This document shows positions 1-10,881 of a stretch of 64,000 bases of DNA, one piece after another. The notes beneath the pieces are model-generated. The model did not search any database and was not told the DNA's origin. It saw nothing but the letters and a program-made list of their open reading frames with translations. The stretch is from contig OZ059894.1 of assembly GCA_964057225.1 (NCBI GenBank), positions 2,046,001-2,110,000 of the forward strand. Reading direction: 5' to 3'. Made by a program: the position numbers and the translations under genes. Positions within the stretch are counted from its first letter, which is position 1, and each line of letters opens with the position of its first letter. This DNA is from Auanema rhodensis. Lineage: Eukaryota > Nematoda > Chromadorea > Rhabditida > Rhabditidae.

Positions 1-27
1 AATTAATTCTTCAGGGTGAAAATCGAG

Positions 28-49
28 GATATAAGTGTGAACTTATATC
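28..49 (+). other. Hairpin A: 9 bp perfect stem with GTGA loop
   Basis: Left arm GATATAAGT (u28-36), loop GTGA (u37-40), right arm ACTTATATC (u41-49); the arms are exact reverse complements. An outer CGAG (u24-27) / CTCG (u59-62) pair could extend a larger, looser dyad around it. The stem is present in most units but weakened in several lineages. G28A removes the closing pair, C42T turns G-C into a G.T wobble, A47C breaks a pair, and T44G breaks a pair in units 32 and 37. It is therefore tolerated as variable. Whether it forms a cruciform or is transcribed is unknown. Confidence 0.8.
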
Positions 50-58
50 AGTTGATAT
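45..58 (+). other. 14 bp dyad ATATCA-GT-TGATAT
   Basis: The 6-base arms ATATCA and TGATAT are exact reverse complements around a 2-base spacer. The right arm runs into the EcoRV site GATATC (u54-59). Two units change only the spacer: unit 80 has AA instead of GT, and unit 149 has AT, which makes a perfect 14 bp palindrome at 52341-52354. C42T lies outside these arms, while A47C hits the left arm. A binding site for a dimeric protein would look like this, but nothing here identifies one. Confidence 0.7.
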
Positions 59-62
59 CTCG

Positions 63-132
63 GTGCATTTTTAAGCTAGCGCAAATTTGATAACACAGAT
101 CGACGCAGCTTGAAAATCCGCATCGAATGCAC
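63..132 (+). other. Outer inverted repeat GTGCATT / AATGCAC enclosing hairpin B
   Basis: GTGCATT (u63-69) is the exact reverse complement of AATGCAC (u126-132), with an eighth G.T wobble possible at u62/u133. The arms enclose hairpin B and share bases u67-69 with its left arm, so the two structures partly compete. Some subtypes weaken it: P units have G63T, and unit 31 has G129A (AATACAC). Confidence 0.65.
67..117 (+). other. Hairpin B: long imperfect stem-loop in every monomer
   Basis: The outer stem is ATTTTTAAGCT (u67-77) against AGCTTGAAAAT (u107-117): 11 pairs with one T72.G112 wobble. Then come a bulged A78, GCG (u79-81) against CGC (u104-106), a 3x3 internal loop, and ATCTG (u85-89) against CAGAT (u96-100) closing the loop ATAACA (u90-95). 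That is 19 pairs over 51 bases. In G- and S-linked subtypes with G112A the wobble becomes a T-A pair and the outer stem is perfect. In unit 0 itself, C87T changes one C-G pair into a T.G wobble. Apart from u112 this segment is among the least variable parts of the monomer. Function unknown. Confidence 0.75.
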
Positions 133-199
133 TATACTACATTGAGGAACGCTTAATACAAAAATTAGTTATGATCGTTTGAAAAATGATGCATTAGTG

Positions 200-229
200 T
201 ATGTTGAGTTTCCATGTACACTCAACATA
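200..229 (+). other. Hairpin C: 10 bp perfect stem, 10-base loop
   Basis: TATGTTGAGT (u200-209) pairs exactly with ACTCAACATA (u220-229) around the loop TTCCATGTAC. The A229T change shared by F, H, I, K, O, Q and V units removes only the outermost pair. The remaining 9 bp stem is preserved in nearly all copies. Exceptions are C223T in the two N-type units 133 and 140 (CTTAAC), which leaves a G.T wobble. The loop is almost invariant; one C212T is seen in unit 44. The stem sits at the end of the long conserved block u168-228. Confidence 0.8.
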
Positions 230-235
230 GCTTCC

Positions 236-280
236 AAAAACATTTTGACAAAAATTTTTTCGAAAAATTTCAAAATAATT
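236..280 (+). other. A/T-tract segment with short dyads
   Basis: This stretch has runs A5 (u236-240), A5T6 (u250-260), A5T3 (u263-270) and A4 (u272-275). It contains TTTTGACAAAA (5 bp dyad around A248) and AAATTTTT-TCG-AAAAATTT (u252-270, allowing a bulged T), centred on the BstBI site TTCGAA (u259-264). Most subtype-defining changes lie here or just downstream: C241A, A254T, G262A, A272G, A273G and A275T. A-tracts in satellites are often linked to intrinsic curvature. Tract spacing here is irregular, so curvature would need to be calculated. Confidence 0.6.
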
Positions 281-306
281 TAGCAGAAAGTAGATGTTTT
301 TAGATT

Positions 307-319
307 CCTTTTTTTAAGG
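307..319 (+). other. CC-T7-AAGG homopolymer site, the only indel site seen
   Basis: The motif is CC, seven T, then AAGG. The CCTT/AAGG ends are complementary. Variants include T315C (CTTTTTTCAAGG), T313C+T315C with C307T (TTCTTTTCTCAAGG), and a one-T deletion in units 103, 109 and 112. These three deletions account for the whole 3-base departure from strict 351 bp phasing across the window. Confidence 0.8.
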
Positions 320-3300
320 CAAAGACGATGGACAATGTTATTCAACGAAAAAATTAATTCTTCAGGGTGAAAATCGAGGATATAAGTGTGAACTTATATC
401 AGTTGATATCTCGGTGCATTTTTAAGCTAGCGCAAATCTGATAACACAGATCGACGCAGCTTGAAAATCCGCATCGAATGCACTATACTACATTGAGGAA
501 CGCTTAATACAAAAATTAGTTATGATCGTTTGAAATATGATGCATTAGTGTATGTTGAGTTTCCATGTACACTCAACATAGCTTCCAAAAACATTTTGAC
601 AAAATTTTTTTCAAAAAATTTCAGAATAATTTAGCAGAAAGTAGATGTTTTTAGATTCCTTTTTTTAAGGCAAAGACGACGGACAATGTTATTCAACGAA
701 AAAATTAATTCTTCAGGGTGAAAATCGAGGATATAAGTGTGAACTTATATCAGTTGATATCTCGGTGCATTTTTAAGCTAGCGCAAATCTGATAACACAG
801 ATCGACGCAGCTTGAAAATCCGCATCGAATGCACTATACTACATTGAGGAACGCTTAATACAAAAATTAGTTATGATCGTTTGAAAAATGATGCATTAGT
901 GTATGTTGAGTTTCCATGTACACTCAACATAGCTTCCAAAAACATTTTGACAAAAATTTTTTCGAAAAATTTCAAAATAATTTAGCAGAAAGTAGATGTT
1001 TTTAGATTCCTTTTTTTAAGGCAAAGACGATGGACAATGTTATTCAACGAAAAAATTAATTCTTCAGGGTGAAAATCGAGAATATAAGTGTGAACTTATA
1101 TCAGTTGATATCTCGGTGCATTTTTAAGCTAGCGCAAATCTGATAACACAGATCGACGCAGCTTGAAAATCCGCATCGAATGCACTATACTACATTGAGG
1201 AACGCTTAATACAAAAATTAGTTATGATCGTTTGAAAAATGATGCATTAGTGTATGTTGAGTTTCCATGTACACTCAACATAGCTTCCAAAAACATTTTG
1301 ACAAAAATTTTTTCGAAAAATTTCAAAATAATTTAGCAGAAAGTAGATGTTTTTAGATTCCTTTTTTTAAGGCAAAGACGATGGACAATGTTATTCAACG
1401 AAAAAATTAATTCTTCAGGGTGAAAATCGAGAATATAAGTGTGAACTTATATCAGTTGATATCTCGGTGCATTTTTAAGCTAGCGCAAATCTGATAACAC
1501 AGATCGACGCAGCTTGAAAATCCGCATCGAATGCACTATACTACATTGAGGAACGCTTAATACAAAAATTAGTTATGATCGTTTGAAAAATGATGCATTA
1601 GTGTATGTTGAGTTTCCATGTACACTCAACATAGCTTCCAAAAACATTTTGACAAAATTTTTTTCGAAAAATTTCAAAATAATTTAGCAGAAAGTAGATG
1701 TTTTTAGATTCCTTTTTTTAAGGCAAAGACGACGGACAATGTTATTCAACGAAAAAATTAATTCTTCAGGGTGAAAATCGAGGATATAAGTGTGAACTTA
1801 TATCAGTTGATATCTCGGTGCATTTTTAAGCTAGCGCAAATCTGATAACACAGATCGACGCAGCTTGAAAATCCGCATCGAATGCACTATACTACTTTGA
1901 GAAACGCTTAATACAAAAATTAGTTATGATCGTTTGAAAAATGATGCATTAGTGTATGTTGAGTTTCCATGTACACTCAACATAGCTTCCAAAAACATTT
2001 TGACAAAAATTTTTTCGAAAAATTTCAAAATAATTTAGCAGAAAGTAGATGTTTTTAGATTCCTTTTTTTAAGGCAAAGACGACGGACAATGTTATTCAA
2101 CGAAAAAATTAATTCTTCAGGGTGAAAATCGAGGATATAAGTGTGAACTTATATCAGTTGATATCTCGGTGCATTTTTAAGCTAGCGCAAATCTGATAAC
2201 ACAGATCGACGCAGCTTGAAAATCCGCATCGAATGCACTATACTACATTGAGGAACGCTTAATACAAAAATTAGTTATGATCGTTTGAAAAATGATGCAT
2301 TAGTGTATGTTGAGTTTCCATGTACACTCAACATAGCTTCCAAAAACATTTTGACAAAATTTTTTTCGAAAAATTTCAAAATAATTTAGCAGAAAGTAGA
2401 TGTTTTTAGATTCCTTTTTTTAAGGCAAAGACGACGGACAATGTTATTCAACGAAAAAATTAATTCTTCAGGGTGAAAATCGAGGATATAAGTGTGAACT
2501 TATATCAGTTGATATCTCGGTGCATTTTTAAGCTAGCGCAAATCTGATAACACAGATCGACGCAGCTTGAAAATCCGCATCGAATGCACTATACTACTTT
2601 GAGAAACGCTTAATACAAAAATTAGTTATGATCGTTTGAAAAATGATGCATTAGTGTATGTTGAGTTTCCATGTACACTCAACATAGCTTCCAAAAACAT
2701 TTTGACAAAAATTTTTTCGAAAAATTTCAAAATAATTTAGCAGAAAGTAGATGTTTTTAGATTCCTTTTTTTAAGGCAAAGACGACGGACAATGTTATTC
2801 AACGAAAAAATTAATTCTTCAGGGTGAAAATCGAGGATATAAGTGTGAACTTATATCAGTTGATATCTCGGTGCATTTTTAAGCTAGCGCAAATCTGATA
2901 ACACAGATCGACGCAGCTTGAAAATCCGCATCGAATGCACTATACTACATTGAGGAACGCTTAATACAAAAATTAGTTATGATCGTTTGAAAAATGATGC
3001 ATTAGTGTATGTTGAGTTTCCATGTACACTCAACATAGCTTCCAAAAACATTTTGACAAAAATTTTTTCGAAAAATTTCAAAATAATTTAGCAGAAAGTA
3101 GATGTTTTTAGATTCCTTTTTTTAAGGCAAAGACGATGGACAATGTTATTCAACGAAAAAATTAATTCTTCAGGGTGAAAATCGAGGATATAAGTGTGAA
3201 CTTATATCAGTTGATATCTCGGTGCATTTTTAAGCTAGCGCAAATCTGATAACACAGATCGACGCAGCTTGAAAATCCGCATCGAATGCACTATACTACA

Positions 3301-6300
3301 TTGAGGAACGCTTAATACAAAAATTAGTTATGATCGTTTGAAATATGATGCATTAGTGTATGTTGAGTTTCCATGTACACTCAACATAGCTTCCAAAAAC
3401 ATTTTGACAAAAATTTTTTCGAAAAATTTCAAAATAATTTAGCAGAAAGTAGATGTTTTTAGATTCCTTTTTTTAAGGCAAAGACGATGGACAATGTTAT
3501 TCAACGAAAAAATTAATTCTTCAGGGTGAAAATCGAGGATATAAGTGTGAACTTATATCAGTTGATATCTCGGTGCATTTTTAAGCTAGCGCAAATTTGA
3601 TAACACAGATCGACGCAGCTTGAAAATCCGCATCGAATGCACTATACTACATTGAGGAACGCTTAATACAAAAATTAGTTATGATCGTTTGAAAAATGAT
3701 GCATTAGTGTATGTTGAGTTTCCATGTACACTCAACATAGCTTCCAAAAACATTTTGACAAAAATTTTTTCGAAAAATTTCAAAATAATTTAGCAGAAAG
3801 TAGATGTTTTTAGATTCCTTTTTTTAAGGCAAAGACGATGGACAATGTTATTCAACGAAAAAATTAATTCTTCAGGGTGAAAATCGAGGATATAAGTGTG
3901 AACTTATATCAGTTGATATCTCGGTGCATTTTTAAGCTAGCGCAAATCTGATAACACAGATCGACGCAGCTTGAAAATCCGCATCGAATGCACTATACTA
4001 CTTTGAGAAACGCTTAATACAAAAATTAGTTATGATCGTTTGAAAAATGATGCATTAGTGTATGTTGAGTTTCCATGTACACTCAACATAGCTTCCAAAA
4101 ACATTTTGACAAAAATTTTTTCGAAAAATTTCAAAATAATTTAGCAGAAAGTAGATGTTTTTAGATTCCTTTTTTTAAGGCAAAGACGATGGACAATGTT
4201 ATTCAACGAAAAAATTAATTCTTCAGGGTGAAAATCGAGAATATAAGTGTGAACTTATATCAGTTGATATCTCGGTGCATTTTTAAGCTAGCGCAAATCT
4301 GATAACACAGATCGACGCAGCTTGAAAATCCGCATCGAATGCACTATACTACATTGAGGAACGCTTAATACAAAAATTAGTTATGATCGTTTGAAAAATG
4401 ATGCATTAGTGTATGTTGAGTTTCCATGTACACTCAACATAGCTTCCAAAAACATTTTGACAAAAATTTTTTCGAAAAATTTCAAAATAATTTAGCAGAA
4501 AGTAGATGTTTTTAGATTCCTTTTTTTAAGGCAAAGACGATGGACAATGTTATTCAACGAAAAAATTAATTCTTCAGGGTGAAAATCGAGGATATAAGTG
4601 TGAACTTATATCAGTTGATATCTCGGTGCATTTTTAAGCTAGCGCAAATCTGATAACACAGATCGACGCAGCTTGAAAATCCGCATCGAATGCACTATAC
4701 TACATTGAGGAACGCTTAATACAAAAATTAGTTATGATCGTTTGAAAAATGATGCATTAGTGTATGTTGAGTTTCCATGTACACTCAACATAGCTTCCAA
4801 AAACATTTTGACAAAATTTTTTTCGAAAAATTTCAAAATAATTTAGCAGAAAGTAGATGTTTTTAGATTCCTTTTTTTAAGGCAAAGACGATGGACAATG
4901 TTATTCAACGAAAAAATTAATTCTTCAGGGTGAAAATCGAGAATATAAGTGTGAACTTATATCAGTTGATATCTCGGTGCATTTTTAAGCTAGCGCAAAT
5001 CTGATAACACAGATCGACGCAGCTTGAAAATCCGCATCGAATGCACTATACTACATTGAAGAACGCTTAATACAAAAATTAGTTATGATCGTTTGAAAAA
5101 TGATGCATTAGTGTATGTTGAGTTTCCATGTACACTCAACATAGCTTCCAAAAACATTTTGACAAAAATTTTTTCGAAAAATTTCAAAATAATTTAGCAG
5201 AAAGTAGATGTTTTTAGATTCCTTTTTTTAAGGCAAAGACGATGGACAATGTTATTCAACGAAAAAATTAATTCTTCAGGGTGAAAATCGAGGATATAAG
5301 TGTGAACTTATATCAGTTGATATCTCGGTGCATTTTTAAGCTAGCGCAAATCTGATAACACAGATCGACGCAGCTTGAAAATCCGCATCGAATGCACTAT
5401 ACTACATTGAGGAACGCTTAATACAAAAATTAGTTATGATCGTTTGAAAAATGATGCATTAGTGTATGTTGAGTTTCCATGTACACTCAACATAGCTTCC
5501 AAAAACATTTTGACAAAAATTTTTTCGAAAAATTTCAAAATAATTTAGCAGAAAGTAGATGTTTTTAGATTCCTTTTTTTAAGGCAAAGACGATGGACAA
5601 TGTTATTCAACGAAAAAATTAATTCTTCAGGGTGAAAATCGAGGATATAAGTGTGAACTTATATCAGTTGATATCTCGGTGCATTTTTAAGCTAGCGCAA
5701 ATCTGATAACACAGATCGACGCAGCTTGAAAATCCGCATCGAATGCACTATACTACTTTGAGAAACGCTTAATACAAAAATTAGTTATGATCGTTTGAAA
5801 AATGATGCATTAGTGTATGTTGAGTTTCCATGTACACTCAACATAGCTTCCAAAAACATTTTGACAAAAATTTTTTCGAAAAATTTCAAAATAATTTAGC
5901 AGAAAGTAGATGTTTTTAGATTCCTTTTTTTAAGGCAAAGACGATGGACAATGTTATTCAACGAAAAAATTAATTCTTCAGGGTGAAAATCGAGAATATA
6001 AGTGTGAACTTATATCAGTTGATATCTCGGTGCATTTTTAAGCTAGCGCAAATCTGATAACACAGATCGACGCAGCTTGAAAATCCGCATCGAATGCACT
6101 ATACTACATTGAGGAACGCTTAATACAAAAATTAGTTATGATCGTTTGAAAAATGATGCATTAGTGTATGTTGAGTTTCCATGTACACTCAACATAGCTT
6201 CCAAAAACATTTTGACAAAAATTTTTTCGAAAAATTTCAAAATAATTTAGCAGAAAGTAGATGTTTTTAGATTCCTTTTTTTAAGGCAAAGACGATGGAC

Positions 6301-9300
6301 AATGTTATTCAACGAAAAAATTAATTCTTCAGGGTGAAAATCGAGGATATAAGTGTGAACTTATATCAGTTGATATCTCGGTGCATTTTTAAGCTAGCGC
6401 AAATCTGATAACACAGATCGACGCAGCTTGAAAATCCGCATCGAATGCACTATACTACATTGAGGAACGCTTAATACAAAAATTAGTTATGATCGTTTGA
6501 AAAATGATGCATTAGTGTATGTTGAGTTTCCATGTACACTCAACATAGCTTCCAAAAATATTTTGACAAAAATTTTTTCGAAAAATTTCAAAATAATTTA
6601 GCAGAAAGTAGATGTTTTTAGATTCCTTTTTTTAAGGCAAAGACGATGGACAATGTTATTCAACGAAAAAATTAATTCTTCAGGGTGAAAATCGAGGATA
6701 TAAGTGTGAACTTATATCAGTTGATATCTCGGTGCATTTTTAAGCTAGCGCAAATCTGATAACACAGATCGACGCAGCTTGAAAATCCGCATCGAATGCA
6801 CTATACTACTTTGAGAAACGCTTAATACAAAAATTAGTTATGATCGTTTGAAAAATGATGCATTAGTGTATGTTGAGTTTCCATGTACACTCAACATAGC
6901 TTCCAAAAACATTTTGACAAAAATTTTTTCGAAAAATTTCAAAATAATTTAGCAGAAAGTAGATGTTTTTAGATTCCTTTTTTTAAGGCAAAGACGATGG
7001 ACAATGTTATTCAACGAAAAAATTAATTCTTCAGGGTGAAAATCGAGGATATAAGTGTGAACTTATATCAGTTGATATCTCGGTGCATTTTTAAGCTAGC
7101 GCAAATCTGATAACACAGATCGACGCAGCTTGAAAATCCGCATCGAATGCACTATACTACATTGAAGAACGCTTAATACAAAAATTAGTTATGATCGTTT
7201 GAAAAATGATGCATTAGTGTATGTTGAGTTTCCATGTACACTCAACATAGCTTCCAAAAACATTTTGACAAAAATTTTTTCGAAAAATTTCAAAATAATT
7301 TAGCAGAAAGTAGATGTTTTTAGATTCCTTTTTTTAAGGCAAAGACGATGGACAATGTTATTCAACGAAAAAATTAATTCTTCAGGGTGAAAATCGAGGA
7401 TATAAGTGTGAACTTATATCAGTTGATATCTCGGTGCATTTTTAAGCTAGCGCAAATCTGATAACACAGATCGACGCAGCTTGAAAATCCGCATCGAATG
7501 CACTATACTACATTGAGGAACGCTTAATACAAAAATTAGTTATGATCGTTTGAAAAATGATGCATTAGTGTATGTTGAGTTTCCATGTACACTCAACATA
7601 GCTTCCAAAAACATTTTGACAAAAATTTTTTCGAAAAATTTCAAAATAATTTAGCAGAAAGTAGATGTTTTTAGATTCCTTTTTTTAAGGCAAAGACGAT
7701 GGACAATGTTATTCAACGAAAAAATTAATTCTTCAGGGTGAAAATCGAGGATATAAGTGTGAACTTATATCAGTTGATATCTCGGTGCATTTTTAAGCTA
7801 GCGCAAATCTGATAACACAGATCGACGCAGCTTGAAAATCCGCATCGAATGCACTATACTACTTTGAGAAACGCTTAATACAAAAATTAGTTATGATCGT
7901 TTGAAAAATGATGCATTAGTGTATGTTGAGTTTCCATGTACACTCAACATAGCTTCCAAAAACATTTTGACAAAATTTTTTTCGAAAAATTTCAAAATAA
8001 TTAGGCAGAAAGTAGATGTTTTTAGATTCCTTTTTTTAAGGCAAAGACGACAGACAATGTTATTCAACGAAAAAATTAATTCTTCAGGGTGAAAATCGAG
8101 GATATAAGTGTGAACTTATATCAGTTGATATCTCGGTGCATTTTTAAGCTAGCGCAAATCTGATAACACAGATCGACGCAGCTTGAAAATCCGCATCGAA
8201 TGCACTATACTACATTGAGGAACGCTTAATACAAAAATTAGTTATGATCGTTTGAAAAATGATGCATTAGTGTATGTTGAGTTTCCATGTACACTCAACA
8301 TAGCTTCCAAAAACATTTTGACAAAAATTTTTTCGAAAAATTTCAAAATAATTTAGCAGAAAGTAGATGTTTTTAGATTCCTTTTTTTAAGGCAAAGACG
8401 ATGGACAATGTTATTCAACGAAAAAATTAATTCTTCAGGGTGAAAATCGAGGATTTAAGTGTGAACTTATATCAGTTGATATCTCGGTGCATTTTTAAGC
8501 TAGCGCAAATCTGATAACACAGATCGACGCAGCTTGAAAATCCGCATCGAATGCACTATACTACATTGAGGAACGCTTAATACAAAAATTAGTTATGATC
8601 GTTTGAAAAATGATGCATTAGTGTATGTTGAGTTTCCATGTACACTCAACATAGCTTCCAAAAACATTTTGACAAAAATTTTTTCGAAAAATTTCAAAAT
8701 AATTTAGCAGAAAGTAGATGTTTTTAGATTCCTTTTTTTAAGGCAAAGACGATGGACAATGTTATTCAACGAAAAAATTAATTCTTCAGGGTGAAAATCG
8801 AGAATATAAGTGTGAACTTATATCAGTTGATATCTCGGTGCATTTTTAAGCTAGCGCAAATCTGATAACACAGATCGACGCAGCTTGAAAATCCGCATCG
8901 AATGCACTATACTACATTGAGGAACGCTTAATACAAAAATTAGTTATGATCGTTTGAAAAATGATGCATTAGTGTATGTTGAGTTTCCATGTACACTCAA
9001 CATAGCTTCCAAAAACATTTTGACAAAAATTTTTTCGAAAAATTTCAAAATAATTTAGCAGAAAGTAGATGTTTTTAGATTCCTTTTTTTAAGGCAAAGA
9101 CGATGGACAATGTTATTCAACGAAAAAATTAATTCTTCAGGGTGAAAATCGAGGATATAAGTGTGAACTTATATCAGTTGATATCTCGGTGCATTTTTAA
9201 GCTAGCGCAAATCTGATAACACAGATCGACGCAGCTTGAAAATCCGCATCGAATGCACTATACTACTTTGAGAAACGCTTAATACAAAAATTAGTTATGA

Positions 9301-10881
9301 TCGTTTGAAAAATGATGCATTAGTGTATGTTGAGTTTCCATGTACACTCAACATAGCTTCCAAAAACATTTTGACAAAATTTTTTTCGAAAAATTTCAAA
9401 ATAATTTAGCAGAAAGTAGATGTTTCTAGATTCCTTTTTTTAAGGCAAAGACGACAGACAATGTTATTCAACGAAAAAATTAATTCTTCAGGGTGAAAAT
9501 CGAGGATATAAGTGTGAACTTATATCAGTTGATATCTCGGTGCATTTTTAAGCTAGCGCAAATCTGATAACACAGATCGACGCAGCTTGAAAATCCGCAT
9601 CGAATGCACTATACTACTTTGAGAAACGCTTAATACAAAAATTAGTTATGATCGTTTGAAAAATGATGCATTAGTGTATGTTGAGTTTCCATGTACACTC
9701 AACATAGCTTCCAAAAACATTTTGACAAAATTTTTTTCGAAAAATTTCAAAATAATTTAGCAGAAAGTAGATGTTTTTAGATTCCTTTTTTTAAGGCAAA
9801 GACGATGGACAATGTTATTCAACGAAAAAATTAATTCTTCAGGGTGAAAATCGAGGATATAAGTGTGAACTTATATCAGTTGATATCTCGGTGCATTTTT
9901 AAGCTAGCGCAAATCTGATAACACAGATCGACGCAGCTTGAAAATCCGCATCGAATGCACTATACTACATTGAGGAACGCTTAATACAAAAATTAGTTAT
10001 GATCGTTTGAAAAATGATGCATTAGTGTATGTTGAGTTTCCATGTACACTCAACATAGCTTCCAAAAACATTTTGACAAAAATTTTTTCGAAAAATTTCA
10101 AAATAATTTAGCAGAAAGTAGATGTTTTTAGATTCCTTTTTTTAAGGCAAAGACGATGGACAATGTTATTCAACGAAAAAATTAATTCTTCAGGGTGAAA
10201 ATCGAGGATATAAGTGTGAACTTATATCAGTTGATATCTCGGTGCATTTTTAAGCTAGCGCAAATCTGATAACACAGATCGACGCAGCTTGAAAATCCGC
10301 ATCGAATGCACTATACTACTTTGAGAAACGCTTAATACAAAAATTAGTTATGATCGTTTGAAAAATGATGCATTAGTGTATGTTGAGTTTCCATGTACAC
10401 TCAACATAGCTTCCAAAAACATTTTGACAAAATTTTTTTCGAAAAATTTCAAAATAATTTAGCAGAAAGTAGATGTTTCTAGATTCCTTTTTTTAAGGCA
10501 AAGACGACAGACAATGTTATTCAACGAAAAAATTAATTCTTCAGGGTGAAAATCGAGGATATAAGTGTGAACTTATATCAGTTGATATCTCGGTGCATTT
10601 TTAAGCTAGCGCAAATCTGATAACACAGATCGACGCAGCTTGAAAATCCGCATCGAATGCACTATACTACATTGAGGAACGCTTAATACAAAAATTAGTT
10701 ATGATCGTTTGAAAAATGATGCATTAGTGTATGTTGAGTTTCCATGTACACTCAACATAGCTTCCAAAAACATTTTGACAAAAATTTTTTCGAAAAATTT
10801 CAAAATAATTTAGCAGAAAGTAGATGTTTTTAGATTCCTTTTTTTAAGGCAAAGACGATGGACAATGTTATTCAACGAAAA

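Larger units (their letters stand above)
1..351 (+). repeat. Representative satellite monomer (unit 0), defines u1-u351
   Basis: This is the first complete copy. It is type A except for T at u87, where nearly all other units have C; the same C87T recurs only in unit 10 (base 3597) as far as I saw. The unit start is arbitrary because the array continues past the left edge. From left to right it holds hairpin A, a 6+6 dyad, long hairpin B, a variable stretch (u112-166), a nearly invariant stretch (u168-228) ending in hairpin C, an A/T-tract segment (u236-280) and a T-run bounded by CC and AAGG (u307-319). No convincing half-unit duplication is visible, so the 351 bp unit looks like the basic repeat and not a dimer of ~175 bp. 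Confidence 0.95.

Noticed and set aside
29-36. TATA-like promoter (ATATAAGT) or a pol III promoter
   Set aside because: ATATAAGT is part of hairpin A and common in A/T-rich DNA. No A-box/B-box pair or tRNA-like sequence is visible, so a promoter cannot be supported from sequence alone.
85-118. Hammerhead ribozyme (CTGATAA followed by GAAA, as in some satellites)
   Set aside because: The core needs CTGANGA; here the essential G is A. The sequence between the core and GAAA does not fold into a stem II, and instead belongs to hairpin B. I saw no CTGATGA on the other strand either.
307-319. Intrinsic terminator at CC-T7-AAGG
   Set aside because: The pairing is only CCTT/AAGG around the T-run itself. 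There is no G/C-rich stem before the Ts and no gene upstream.
1-351. Known insect satellites of similar length (Drosophila 1.688/359 bp family, Tribolium ~360 bp satellite)
   Set aside because: Only the length and A/T richness are similar. I recognise no shared sequence, and I cannot run a database search. A BLAST against Repbase/Dfam and satellite collections would settle it.
1-351. Monomer as a dimer of two ~175 bp halves
   Set aside because: Comparing the halves by eye shows only short shared words such as TGAAAATC (u17-24 and u111-118), with no consistent offset.
7901-8092. 63-codon open reading frame starting at TTG in unit 22
   Set aside because: It lies wholly inside satellite sequence and exists only because the usual TAG at u281-283 is changed at 8003-8004. 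It has a TTG start, no ribosome-binding or codon-usage signal and no recognisable domain, and no sister unit is open in this frame.
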